Shown here in pieces: positions 22,601 to 33,214 of a stretch of DNA of 64,000 nt. The stretch is taken from contig NC_089584.1 of assembly GCF_019320115.1 (NCBI RefSeq), positions 103,464,320 through 103,528,319 on the forward strand, given 5' to 3'. Source of the stretch: Miscanthus floridulus (Eukaryota; Streptophyta; Magnoliopsida; Poales; Poaceae). The position numbers and the translations under genes are program-made. Within the stretch, counting starts at the first letter, position 1; each line of letters opens with the position of its first letter. The notes beneath the pieces are model-generated. The model was not told the DNA's origin and did no database searches. It saw only the letters and a program-made list of their open reading frames with translations.

Positions 22601-23300
22601 TGAACTCCGCGTGGCGCCGGCGGCAAGCAGTGAGGTGGAGGTGAAATTTTGAAATAATTACAGAACTGCCACTGCATTCATATCTCAAATTACTCAGAAA
22701 TTTTCTAAAGAAGTTGAAAATCTCCAAAAATGAAAGTTGCTCAACTTTTCAAGTACTACAACTTTGGTTTTAAAAACATTTTCAAATTCTGCCTCCATTT
22801 TGAATTTCACATTTGGGGTACATTTAAAGATTTGAATCATTTCAAAATTACTCCAAATTTTGTATGTAAACTTGAAAAACTTTGAATACCAAAGTTGATC
22901 CTTATAAATTAATCTCCAACTTTGCTTTTTGCCTCAACCCCAAATTCCTCATGGATTTTGAATTAGTAAAAAGGGGCAAAAAGGACTTTTATAATTTGAA
23001 TATGAATTCAAATTTGATTTGTCTTCCTTTTACTTAGATTTTGATTTTTGACCAGCAACATGGCCCATTAGGATTATTTGAGTCAAAGGACATATGACCT
23101 CACATGATCACATGAAATTTAACCCTTGTGGTCATGATCTGTATTTAGGGTTTTTAAAACGCATCACATGAAATAACAACATTATGAGATAAACCTCATT
23201 TAGTGAATGCATTCAAAACTTTATACTATATGAATGCTTTGCAATGCACATGATGACATGTCAAATTTTTGTATTAGGTCAAAACACCTGAGGTGTTACA
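19614..23300 (-). repeat. Chromovirus 5' LTR (3687 bp)
   Basis: Near-identical partner of 9976-13866 without the MITE. The first 180 bp near the U5 end show about nine substitutions, nearly all transitions, and the rest of the LTR is more similar. This fits decay by deamination of methylated cytosines after a recent insertion. Confidence 0.95.
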
Positions 23301-23305
23301 TCCGG

Positions 23306-23741
23306 GCACCGACAGCATGGGCAGGCACCGACGTCTACCATACCCGAACAAGACGACAGAACCTCTCACGTGCAACCGACATCCTATAGTGTTATGGGCA
23401 CCTACCATCATCCTGTACCCGATGGCATGGACAATAAGGCTTAGAAGCATTCGTACTCTCTCCCTCTTATTCCCTAGTTCACAACCATAGAACCGCCAGG
23501 TTCAGACCTCAAGCACACACTTGAACACCTAGCTCATAGCGGAGTTTCTGTGGCTCTCGGCCCTTCTGACTGGACCTCTCGAACACCCCATCTTCCTCCT
23601 TCTCATTTGTAACCCCACTGCAGACTTCGAGCACCTAGGCTTAGGAATAAAGTCATCGACCGACTTAAACTGGACATAGAGCATGTTGCCTGAACCAGTA
23701 TAAACCCTGTGTCATTGAGTTAGTCATTTTCTGCACCAACA
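23306..23741 (+). repeat. Element A LTR, second part
   Basis: Continues the LTR begun at 9326, following the TCCGG duplication. A likely end is ACCAACA at 23741, which gives terminal inverted repeats TGTTGG(G)T / ACCAACA and an LTR of about 1085 bp. The flanking target duplication cannot be confirmed because the 5' end of element A is not in the window. Confidence 0.6.
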
Positions 23742-23789
23742 CTGCCGCTCCTAGAACCACCTCATCTCGAACGTCGAGTACCGAAAGGA

Positions 23790-24706
23790 GCTTCCCTAGA
23801 TTGTTGTCGTATTCTTCTATCGCAGCCAAAAAGGCAAACGCCACTTCGCCAGCGTCACCGGTGAACATCTCTCCTTGTCCTTCTTGCCCTTACCCATTCA
23901 CGATGTTGTCGTCTCAGATTGCTGCAGTGGCCTTATCCTTTGCTGGTGTTTTGGGTGTCGCTATGTTGTCTGCAATCTGGTGACTAACAAATGGTTGCTA
24001 CTGCCAGATAACCTCTGTTCTTGTGGTGAGGCTCGCTTGGGGTTCGATCCGATAGTCTCCTCGCACTTCCATGTGTTTGAATATGGGAAGATGAGGGAGG
24101 GTGAGTCTATAGGTGTGAGCATCTACTTATCTAAGAGTGCAACTTGGATCTTTAAAGAATCTAAATGGGGCGACGGTATTATAGTATCCACATATGTGAG
24201 AAGTGTGTTTCTTAATGGTTTTATGCATTGGCTCGAGTTCTCCTAGATCGTTGCTGTTGATATGGATGAAAAGACATGGATGAAAATATAGAAGCCACAT
24301 GGTGATGCAATCTCCATCCATGAAGCCTAGGGTCGTTGTGTTTATGTACTGCTGATATTTACACTATGACTCAACTTTTAATCTGGATCCTTGAAGACTA
24401 TGGTAGTAATAGACTAACATTGAAGCATACGGTGACCACGCTGGAGATATTTGGATAGAACAATATTGAATTTGGTTACGAGGTTTGTGATGTGGAATAC
24501 AGATTGATTGCAGTTCACCTTGAATGGAATTTGATTTTCCTGGTTGGGGAGGACGGAACACTGCTTGCATATGACATGAACCACAAAAAAGTTCATGTCC
24601 TCTCTATACGGGTCATCCGTTGTCCTAGACCTACCTAGAGTCTATGTATCAATGGACCTCACTATCTTCCTTACGTTCCCTTATTCATGGAGTCATTAGC
24701 AGAGTA
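23790..24706 (+). pseudogene. F-box protein pseudogene (F-box-associated domain)
   Basis: The best frame reads a CCSGLILCWCFGCRYVVCNL block, then NKWLLLPD, ARLGFDPIVSSHFHVFEY, VFLNGFMHWLEFS and AVDMDEKTWMKI. After several stops it continues with LIAVHLEWNLIFLVGEDGTL, LAYDMNHKKVHVLS and YLPYVPLFMESLAE. This order is the F-box-associated interaction region of the large grass F-box family, in which the C-terminal domain selects ubiquitination substrates. The N-terminal F-box is not recognisable. Stops at about 24244, 24289 and 24328 plus frame changes show it is dead. It is the first non-transposon sequence to the right of the nested elements. Confidence 0.75.
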
Positions 24707-25155
24707 GTAAAGGTGCATTTGTTGTATTTTGTTTGTTCAGGTAGGTAGTTGTTTTGATTCTATATATAGGCCAATTTGGGCTTGGTCTAAAGGAATGGTG
24801 TGTTCAATATCATTAATTCTGCTGCTTTGTGCAGGTTGAGTCTGAGTGCTTTTGAACAATTTTCCTGCATTGGCTAAGGGAGGAAGAAGAAGGGTTCCAT
24901 GGTGCATTGACTGCCAATCCGAAGGATACACTAATTATATTCATTTTTCCTAGCAAGCAGGAGTGGCTACATCGTTTCATTATGTAAGTCTGTACAGATC
25001 AGTATCTTTAGTTTGCAATCTATGTACCGCTTGTGTTAGAAAATCAGTTGAGAAACATATTATGGTAAGCGATAATTGTTATTGTAAGAACATGGTTTAT
25101 GGATGTAATGATTATATCTGTATGTTTTGTGTTCAGTAAGCTATTTTATTGTTTT
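24707..25155. other. Downstream of the F-box pseudogene
   Basis: AT-rich non-coding sequence, probably former 3' flank of the F-box gene. Nothing specific is visible. Confidence 0.4.
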
Positions 25156-25751
25156 GTTATCACCACTGTCGTTGGTGGTGCAAACGTCCAATACCGTCGC
25201 TATACGTATTATGTGGCAGGGATCAAAAGTGTATCACCACCGAATCATTTAGTAAACCAACACTGACTAAACGATCATCAAAGGCGGATCGTGGTGCAAG
25301 GCGGCGGTGACCATGACCTTTGTACTGACGGTTCATATGCTGAAGCGACGGTGATGTTCACCTCTACAGACGTCTCGGCCTTCGAAGCGACAGCGAATGT
25401 GCATAGTAGATAGTCGGGTCGAAGTATAAGGCGATGATGTTGTGACCACTACACAGGTGGTTGATGTGCCCACACGACGATGATGATAGCCTCCACACAG
25501 GCGGATTATTTACCAATGCGGCGGTGTTAGTGCATACCCACACAGGCGGGTCGTGCTTCAATGCGACGGAAGTAAGGATCTTAGCACGGACGGATCATAA
25601 TCCAATGCGGCGGTGTTAGTGTACACTGCAGACGATCTCAGATAGCGACAGTGAGGGCTATGATATCACTGCCGACAGCTTACTGCCAAGACCAAAATTG
25701 GACTGCGATGGGGGTTACGACGTGGCTGTGAAAGGTGCGAGTGTAGTAGTG
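25156..25751. mobile_element. CACTA (En/Spm-type) terminal fragment
   Basis: The right end is GTGTAGTAGTG (25741-25751), the complement of the CACTACTACAC terminus of CACTA elements. Upstream lie many short direct and inverted copies of a CAATGCGGCGG / ACACAGGCGG motif, as in CACTA subterminal regions where transposase binds. The left terminus is not certain: CACCACTGTCGTTGG near 25162 and CACTACACAGG near 25446 are possible. No transposase sequence is present. Confidence 0.6.
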
Positions 25752-26304
25752 CAAGTATAAAAAGGCATATGACCACTTTAGACTGGGGGACCACTTGAGC
25801 CCTTGCGAAGTGTCTCCCGATCAACATGGATCCCGCCCTTCGACCTGGTCTTGTCCCTTCGATGAAGCGCCTTCTCTTCGCCTACTTTCATCGCCGAAGC
25901 CCTTCGCCTCCTGGCGAAGTCCCATGACATGCAAAAACAATAATGATTGATGTCGAGCAAGACTCGAGGACAGTGTTATGCAAAGGTTGGGGGACCGGGC
26001 GAAAAGGGTTGTGCCCAACATACTGCAACACATGCCGCTTTAGAGTCGTGACAACGTGCCAGCTCCTCATGTGAGCATATCGCTAAATCGTCATGGTAAT
26101 AACAAAAACCCTTCTTTCATAACTGTAAAAAGATCAAATAATAAAGTCTGACTCGAATTTGTCCTATATTGCTAAATATAAGTCAATGATCTACGAACGA
26201 ATATATTCGATGCATATCTAACTTCATCCACCCACACCAAATCCCACTATTCCAGCCTCCTCCTGAGGTCCTGCTCTAACGTGGAATCCCTGGGCAATTG
26301 TTCG
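25752..26304. other. Unassigned stretch
   Basis: Contains CGAAG-rich sequence and short overlapping minus-strand frames with no recognisable motif. I see no gene here. Confidence 0.35.
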
Positions 26305-26500
26305 CTTGAACTTATCAGCCCGACTTATCAGTCATGGTACAGTATTTTTCTCTCACAACAAATCAATATCAATCGGCTTATCAGCCAGTTGTCTGGCTGA
26401 TGGTTTCTGTGGCTGATAAGCCGGATAATGCTAATTTGTTGAGAGAGAAAAACATTGTATCTACGACTGGTAAGTCGACTTATGCTGATTCGTACTACTT
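26305..26500. mobile_element. Fold-back MITE of about 195 bp
   Basis: The two halves are inverted copies. CGACTTATCAG, TTTTTCTCTCACAACAAAT and CGGCTTATCAGCC in the left half match GGCTGATAAGCCGG, AATTTGTTGAGAGAGAAAAA and AAGTCGACTTATGCTG in the right. A diverged half copy (AGTATTTTTCTCTTACAAC) occurs at about 26985. The superfamily was not determined. Confidence 0.7.
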
Positions 26501-26695
26501 TCGTCTTATTTAGCAAATATTGTCCAATCGTGGACCAACTAGGCTCAAAAGATTTATCTCGTGATTTTTCAACTAAACTGTGTAATTAGTTATTTTTTTA
26601 CCTACATTTAATACTCCATGCAAGCGGTTAAAAATTGATGTGCTACAGAGAAAATGAAAAAACTTAGGAATTTGGATGACATCTAAACAAGGCCC
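26501..26695 (-). mobile_element. Truncated copy of the GGCCTTGTTTAG MITE family
   Basis: Matches the elements at 32319-32560 and 47099-47338 over CAAATATTGTCCAATCGTGG, ATTTATCTCGTGATTTTTCAA and ACATCTAAACAAGGCC. The left end is missing. Confidence 0.75.
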
Positions 26696-27460
26696 TCAGT
26701 GCCTATCCGCAAAGCAGGATTGCAGGGAGCCAGGGACCATGCAGATTGCAGAGACAATGACTACTGACGACGGGAAAAATTGTGCCGAGGACTCGATGTT
26801 TCCCGGGACGGGAGATGCCGCGTTGCAAAACAAGGACACCTCGTTGACTCCAAGGTATGGCAACCACTTTGGCGGACCAAACCGTAAGTCCCATTTGTGT
26901 TCGGACATTGGATCGTACTCCGTCGAAACAATGGATCTCAAAAAATCCGTTTCGTTCGACTTTTTTTTTTTTTTTTCCAGTTGGGACAGTATTTTTCTCT
27001 TACAACAATTCAACCAGAATAGTGTTTTGATTTGTTTTTTCAGCCAAATTCAACCAAGCGAACGGGGCCTCTGATGCTATGCTATGCTATGTGTTAATTC
27101 GGGATCACTGTTCATGAGTTACCAGGATGAAACTCAGTAAAAAACTGCTGCAAACGGGATGGGTCGGATTTGAAACTTCTCCAAAGAAAGGAGATGGTCA
27201 CTCAAACGCACCGACACCTGGTAACAATTTACTACAGTAGTAATTTCAGGATAGCAATAATGTAGTACTCGTACAAGGCCCCACAATCACAAGGTGACGA
27301 GCCAAGTTGCTGAGACTTTTCTCAGATCAGAATGCAGACAAATTCATAATTTAATGCCAATTGGGGGGCACTGCCCGCTGCCCGGGCTGCCCGCCCGAAA
27401 CCCTAGCGACCAATCCAGAGAGCAAACCATTACCACAAGGAGAAGATTGGGGGCGCAGGG
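26696..27460. other. Unassigned stretch with a partial MITE
   Basis: Contains a T16 tract near 26960 followed by a MITE-like fragment to about 27072. A 132-codon plus-strand frame across it has no recognisable motif and ends in the T-tract and MITE, so I do not call it. Confidence 0.4.
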
Positions 27461-27660
27461 CAACCTCCCTATAAAATGCAGCACAAGCTCAGAGTTTCAT
27501 CCATGCCTTCAGGGCGCCGTTCTTTGTATAGCTATAGGACTATAGGAGTAGGGTTTCACTCTGTTCTCTTGTTCTTTTGCAGTGTGTCGGAGTGAGGTTG
27601 TGCTTTCTTTTGCAGTGAGCTTGCTTGTTTTCTCAATGGTTTCTTCATGTGATGTTTTGA
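27461..27660 (+). promoter_or_regulatory. Possible host-type promoter and leader
   Basis: TATAAAA at 27470-27476 follows a GC-rich stretch containing GAAACCCTAGC (27398-27408) and precedes a T/G-rich leader. No convincing coding region starts downstream before the T-tract at 27686. This could be the relic of a gene start or a non-coding transcription unit. Support is composition only. Confidence 0.25.
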
Positions 27661-27685
27661 GCTTCATTTCTTCTCCTTGGGACTG

Positions 27686-27915
27686 TTTTTTTTTTTTTTG
27701 AAACATTTGGGTGTCTACCCTGGTGCAAAAACTTCCAATCCGGCTGCGACGAATCTCGTCTGGGCAGCCCGGCCACCTTTTGCACATAAGGATGGGCTAC
27801 GTGTGTTGAACATTAGTGGCGAAGCGCCCGATTCACTCTGCTTTGAGGGTTGGAGTTCATCTGCCTCCAATCCTCTCAGTGAAGCGGGCGCACATCATTT
27901 TTTTTTTTTTTTTGG
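27686..27915. mobile_element. T-tract flanked insert, possibly a retroposon
   Basis: About 200 bp between two T-runs (27686-27699 and 27897-27915). Retroposons such as plant SINEs can end in poly(T). No internal A/B box promoter or target duplication was recognised, so the call is tentative. Confidence 0.25.
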
Positions 27916-28414
27916 TTTTCTTCACCTAGCCCCCTTGTTCCCTGTGCTCTGTGACTTCGAAAGGTCCCCTGCGATGGGGTTCTGTTTTCATGTTCGGACA
28001 GAAAGGTCGTCGTCTTTAGGGACTTCAGATCTGCGAGTTTATGATGGTTTATGTGACGTAGTCTATAACTGAAAGGGTGTTCAAGGACGAAAGGATGCCC
28101 GTGCGAAATACATCATGAACAGAGTTGAAATGAAATATACTCTAATTGAAACATACGCCTTTTAAAAGAAGTAAACTGATACAGTGAATGTGAACTACTA
28201 GAAGCTGCACGCTTGAAAACGTTCCAGTTTCATTCTTTAAGAAAAAGAAACATGCTCTCTTTCTAAGAGATGATCACATAAAGCACAAAATTTTACTCTC
28301 CAATAGCAATAGTTAAGCATGTCTGAAGCTGGCATCTTGATAGAGACTGGGATGGAAATGGCTCGTAATCTTGCGGGCTTGTTTGATTAACCCCTTCTGC
28401 AAAGGGATTGGTGG
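27916..28414. other. Unassigned stretch left of the MULE
   Basis: No motif, repeat or coding region was recognised. Confidence 0.4.
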
Positions 28415-28423
28415 ATTAAAATA

Positions 28424-30109
28424 GGGAAAATTGGTCTCATAGCATTGAAAGATCACCGTATCCGAAAAATACCATCAAAACTTTGCCGCTCCGTAAAATA
28501 CCACTGAAACAGCGCAACGTCACCTGGATATAGCATTCTGTCACGTTTGGAACAAACGCCGTCGTCTCCGTCAAGCTCCTCACTTCGGGCGCTGCTGACG
28601 AGCACTCCAGCGCCGACGCCGCGCTCGCGGCTCACCGAAGCCACCTCCGCCGGAGCTGCGCCGCACCAGCTCGCGATTCCGCCCGCAGCAGCCAGACGCC
28701 GGAGCTTGCCGCCATGGGCACCAGGGCCTGCCATGCCCGCGGCTGCCACCCTGCTTATACGTAGCACAGTGCCATGCATGCGCGTATGTATACGTTCAAG
28801 CTAACAAGTGCACCTCGACGTGCAGGCAAAGGAGCTAGCAAGCTAACAAGTATGTATACGTTCAATCAAAGAAGCTAGCAACCATTTGCACCGGCTTATA
28901 CGTAGCACAGTGCCATGCATGCGCGTAAATGCGCCTCGACGTGTAAATGGAAAATAGCTAGCAGGTGCCAGTCATGATAAGTATGAAACTGGCTGTAGGA
29001 CGCGTGCGTACGCCGGTCCATGGTTTGTATATTTCTGCAAAGGCGTACATCAACAGGATGGTGTAGCCTGGCCGCCTGGCGCGACTCGATCGGTACGTGA
29101 TCTGGCCGGAATATCCTAAAACCCTCGGTATATACGGCTAGCATGTACGGGATTTCCAGGCGACGTATGTCTATCGGCTGCAAATCGTTGAGTCAGATAT
29201 ATGTGCGTATATATCTTGTTCCTTCAAATTATTCAATAGCACTCCATCTTGCTAGGCCCGCATGTCATGCGCTGCATAGGAGAGATGCTAGTTGATCCCG
29301 GTGTTTGGATGGAATACAATCGCCATGTACACGTCCACGCAGCCAGCAAATATCTCAACTGGCCTTCTTGAAACTTGATCACGAAGGATAATTATCACGT
29401 GGAGATAAGTACGCAAGCTGCCAGCGCCGGATATCTCGCTCTGCTAACGAACTCCGGCGGCGCGTGCGTGTGGCCCAACAGGCCAGCTGCTACCCTAATT
29501 GCCTGCCTATATAAAGGAGCCTCAGGACCCCTGGGAGAGGCTAATCGCACTTTCCACCCACAAAGCAACTAGCGCCGCCGGGCTCTCCTGCCGCAAGCGC
29601 GTATTCGCAACCCGCCAACACCGACGTCCGGCCGCGAGGGAGCCCATCGGCGATCAGGCGTCTTCATCCAGAAGGCCGCCCGTTCGTGGAAACTGGCAGG
29701 CCCTGGTGCCCATGGCGGCAAGCTCCGGCGTCTGGCTGCTGCGGGCGGAATCGCGAGCTGGTGCGGCGCAGCTCCGGCGGAGCTGGCTTCGGTGAGCCGC
29801 GAGCGTGGCTCCGGCAGCGTACGGCGTCGGCGCTGGAGTGCTCGTCAGCAGCGTCCGAGGCAAGGACACAGGCGCCGGGCTTTAGCTCCGAGTTCCCTGG
29901 TACGAGGCCATACGCCGCCGCCGGCTACACTGTCCTCATCCTCATCAGCTACTATTTCCAAACGTAGGCGACGGCGTTGGTTCCAAATGTGACAGAATGC
30001 TATATCCAAGTGACGTTGCGTTGTTTCAGTGGTATTTTACGGAGCGGCAAGGTTTTAATGGTATTTTTCGGATACGGTGATCTTTCAATGCTATGAGACC
30101 AATTTTCCC
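28424..30109. mobile_element. MULE with long TIRs and 9-bp TSD
   Basis: 1686 bp flanked by the 9-bp duplication ATTAAAATA (28415-28423 and 30110-30118). Both ends start GGGAAAATTGGTCTCATAGC. Terminal inverted repeats are about 310 bp on the left (to about 28733) and 415 bp on the right (from about 29694), the left having lost roughly 100 bp. TIRs of this length with a 9-bp TSD define Mutator-like elements. There is no transposase. The interior has a direct repeat (TATACGTAGCACAGTGCCAT at about 28756 and 28890) and a TATA-bearing segment near 29508, suggesting captured host sequence. It abuts the 3' side of gene 3 copy a and is absent from the corresponding position beside copy c. Confidence 0.92.
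29508..29515 (+). promoter_or_regulatory. TATA box inside the MULE
   Basis: TATATAAA within GCCTATATAAAGGAGCC, about 60 bp upstream of a GC-rich leader (ACAAAGCAACTAGCGCC). It looks like a grass gene promoter carried between the TIRs. Confidence 0.45.
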
Positions 30110-31213
30110 ATTAAAATATGTTTTCCGGACGGACAGAGAAGTTTGAATCATCTATCCAGTTCCACGTATCCGCATCAGCAGGGTCTGACCAATTGGCAAT
30201 GATATACAGGATTGCCATCAACTTGTGAATTGTATTGTGTTCTGCAAGGGCCTTGTGGAGCATTAAATTTAACTAAATCTCGCGTACCATCTTGCAAAAC
30301 TGATCCACTTGCAAACTGATCCACAAGAGCAGCACGGAAACACCTATGCCTCAGACCTTTTATTTGCTGTTTATTTGATTCCAGTGTCAATTTCTCTCCA
30401 ATTACTCAGCCGAAGATCGCATCAAGAAGCCCTAAAGAAATGCTAAACCTTGCAAACATGTGAACTGGTTCCGTGTAACTAATTACCAATTTACAATGGG
30501 AAGCTATTCCCATGTTCCAAAGTTCTACCAAAACTTCTAGGAATCAGGGATCAGGAATGTCTGAAGAGGGAAGAAACCTCATCAGAAAGCTTGAGAGAGA
30601 CCAAACACAAATAACGCCAAGAATTTGAAGAACAGTCAGCAATGCTCCTAATGAGTTCATGATAGCCAGAGTTTGATTTGTTGTCTCTGTTCCTCTGACA
30701 GAAAATGTGAGTGCCGTCACTAGCTGAGCTGCCCTGTTCAATTGGTGAAGCCTGTATACCTGGAAGGACGGGGAATCACAAGATGAGAACTAAATGAAGC
30801 ATTTAGTTGGACTGGAGAGCATCATGTAACATTAAAGTGCTTATCCATTCATATAAAACATAAATATGCAATTGCTTGATTGGTTGAAAATTGAAATGAA
30901 CAAGAGCAGAGTCGGGAAAGCAGCAGTAGTTCTCAAGAACCAAGAAATAATGACTGCAAGCAACCTGGCCCTAGCTTTCTGGTGTACATTATTGAACCAT
31001 CCTTGGAAAAATTGGATGCACCTATTCCTTAGATGGATATGTCAATCTCCAGTTCTCTTTTGTGTCATTAAATCCTCTATCAGGATATAAACTTTTACAT
31101 CAACAAAACAATATAATGGCTGATCATCAAATTGCTTCCCATAAGCACCATTTTTTAACCTTTGTGGTCCTAGCATATCCAAAGGACAAACAAGAGAACA
31201 TCATTTGGCTCTA

Positions 31214-31470
31214 CTCCCTCCATCCCTAAATAAGTGTCCCTATGATATTCGTGCCGGTCAAACTTTCTTAAATTTGACTAGGTTTGTAGAAAATATTAAC
31301 AATATTTGTATCTCCAAATAAGTTTATTATGAAAATAGATTCAACGACCTATCTAACGATACTAATTATGTACTACAAATATTAATATTTTCTTGTATAT
31401 ATCTGGTCAAAGTTGAAATAGTTTGACTTCTCGGAAAGCGAGAACGACACTTATTTAGGGACAGAGGGAG
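31214..31470. mobile_element. Stowaway MITE in gene 3 copy a
   Basis: 257 bp with termini CTCCCTCCATCCCTAAATAA and TTATTTAGGGACAGAGGGAG, flanked by TA (31212-31213 and 31471-31472). This is a Tc1/mariner-type Stowaway in intron 4. The same element, also 257 bp, is in copy c (59222-59478), so it predates the duplication. Confidence 0.93.
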
Positions 31471-32037
31471 TACTTTATACAAATAAAAATACCAGAAACT
31501 TATTTACTAGACTACTTCACTGGATTATTTTCTTCCACATTTCCAAGACTTGGTTGTTGCCATAGATTCTTCAAAATGCTTCTACCAGAGTCCAGAATTA
31601 CTTGATGCACTGATAGCCAATCCCAAGTCTCAGATCCCAAATATCAGGTATGATTGATCAGATCACAAACTAAAGAGATGGAATAAAAGTATAAAACTAT
31701 AAAAGGTTTTCAAACATATGAACTTGAGTATAACTGGAAAGCACAATTAGGCCTTGTTTGGGAGGACTCCTCCCGAGGAGCCGGGGCCGTTTTGAAGGAG
31801 CCACAATCTGTGGCTCCTCCAAAATGGCTCCGGCTCTTCCTTTTCCAACAAAAAATGGCTACAAACAGCTCCTACTACTAAACCGTTACCCTAGACCTTA
31901 ATAACGCTAATAGTTCATGATGCAATCATACCAATGCGAATTTAAGAAAAAAATTACCTTGAAGATAATAGGAATCACCGGCCAAGAAGGTTATTTCCGA
32001 TGCCGTGTATACTGTTCAAATGCAAACTGTACAACGA

Positions 32038-33214
32038 ATCTATGCAGCACGGATATGGATACGTGTATCGGTATCGAAGAGATACGGATACGCGGATACG
32101 CCATTTTTTGAGAAAACCCGATACGTGGATACGTTTTATTATTTTTTATAAAAAATAATAAAGTACATTAAAATTATTGACAGACGATCGGTATGTATGG
32201 ATGCTCTCTGGAGACTACTCCAATCATTTCACAGCTTCTGGTTGCTACTTCTAACTGTGCTGGCGGTTGGAGGGGCATTTTTGGCATGTAAACGTAAACG
32301 TTTAGCACGTCCTCACTAGGGCCATGTTTAGATTGCAAAAAATTGCAACTCGATGAATAGTAGCGTTTTCATCTTATTTGGTAAATATTGTCCAATCGTG
32401 GATCAACTAAGCTCAAAAGATTCATCTCGTGATTTCCAACTAAACTGTGTAATTAGTTATTTTTTTTACCTACATTTAATGCTCCATATAAGCGGCTAAA
32501 AATTGATGTAATGGAGAGAGAGTGAAAAAACTTGGAATTTGGAGGTGATCTAAACAATGCCTAGATGTGCTTAGCTGGGCCCAAGATTAGATTTTTTAAT
32601 CTTCTTTCTCTCCCCAACATTCTTCACCACACGGTGCCCCTTCACTCAGCCGTCTGCGTGACTGCGCTCCTGCTGGCCTGCTCCTCGCAGCTCCTCCACC
32701 GGTGCCATGCCTTCCTCCTCCCGTGCCGGTGACCAAGGTCCCTCTCGACGCAGGCGGCCGAGCGACCATGGCTGCGCCCCACTCCACCCCACGCGCGTGG
32801 CCAGCAGGCAGCCCGCCCGACACGAATGCAGCACGCGGATCTCGTCGGCGCGGAGCTCGCCTAGCGCAGGGTGCGGCGCGGCGCGTGGCCAGCGGACAGC
32901 ACTCCCGGCGCGAATGCAGCACGGACCTCGCCGGCGTTGGTGCGGCGCGGGGTGCGGCGCAGCGCGTGGCCGGCGAGCAGCCCACCCAGTGCGTGTGGGA
33001 TAGGCCATAGCATATCGCAGGTCAGTGGTGGGTGGGTGGCCGTATCGCCAAACGCCCAAATGGCTTGGATACGTATCAGTCCACGTATCGGGATTTTGTT
33101 TTATTTAATTTTTTACCGATACTTCACGGATACGTATCTGCCGCGTATCCACTGCGTATCCGTATCGGATACGTATCCGGTACGGGATACGTGGCCAACC
33201 TCACGTATCCGTGT
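32038..33214. mobile_element. GATACG-rich insertion splitting exon 4 of gene 3 copy a
   Basis: 1177 bp absent from copy c, where ACAACGA is followed directly by GTCC. It is flanked by CGA (32035-32037, 33215-33217). Both ends are rich in GGATACG / CGTATCC motifs and the termini contain CACGGATA and the complementary TATCCGTG. The interior holds a 242-bp MITE (32319-32560) and a GC-rich block (about 32590-33010) with overlapping frames in several registers. No transposase. The superfamily is not clear. Confidence 0.75.
32319..32560. mobile_element. 242-bp MITE, GGCC.TGTTTAG family
   Basis: Termini GGGCCATGTTTAGAT and ATCTAAACAATGC, flanked by CTA on both sides (32316-32318, 32561-32563). It is nested inside the GATACG-rich element and is the same family as 47099-47338. 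Confidence 0.85.

Larger units (their letters stand above)
9976..23300 (-). mobile_element. Complete Tekay/Del-type chromovirus (Ty3/gypsy)
   Basis: 13.3-kb element on the minus strand: LTR (19614-23300), primer site for initiator tRNA-Met, an extra ORF with an H3-like N-terminus (18690-19226), gag and protease (17007-18533), pol with RT, RNase H, integrase and chromodomain (14037-17006), polypurine tract, LTR (9976-13866). TSD is TCCGG. LTR length near 3.7 kb, the tRNA-iMet primer site and the C-terminal chromodomain point to the Tekay/Del clade. The LTRs differ mainly by transitions, roughly 1% by eye, so insertion is recent. It sits inside the element A LTR. Three in-frame stops in gag/pol make this copy non-autonomous. 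Confidence 0.95.

Noticed and set aside
26676..27074. 132-aa plus-strand frame
   Set aside because: No recognisable domain, and it ends in a T-tract and a MITE fragment.
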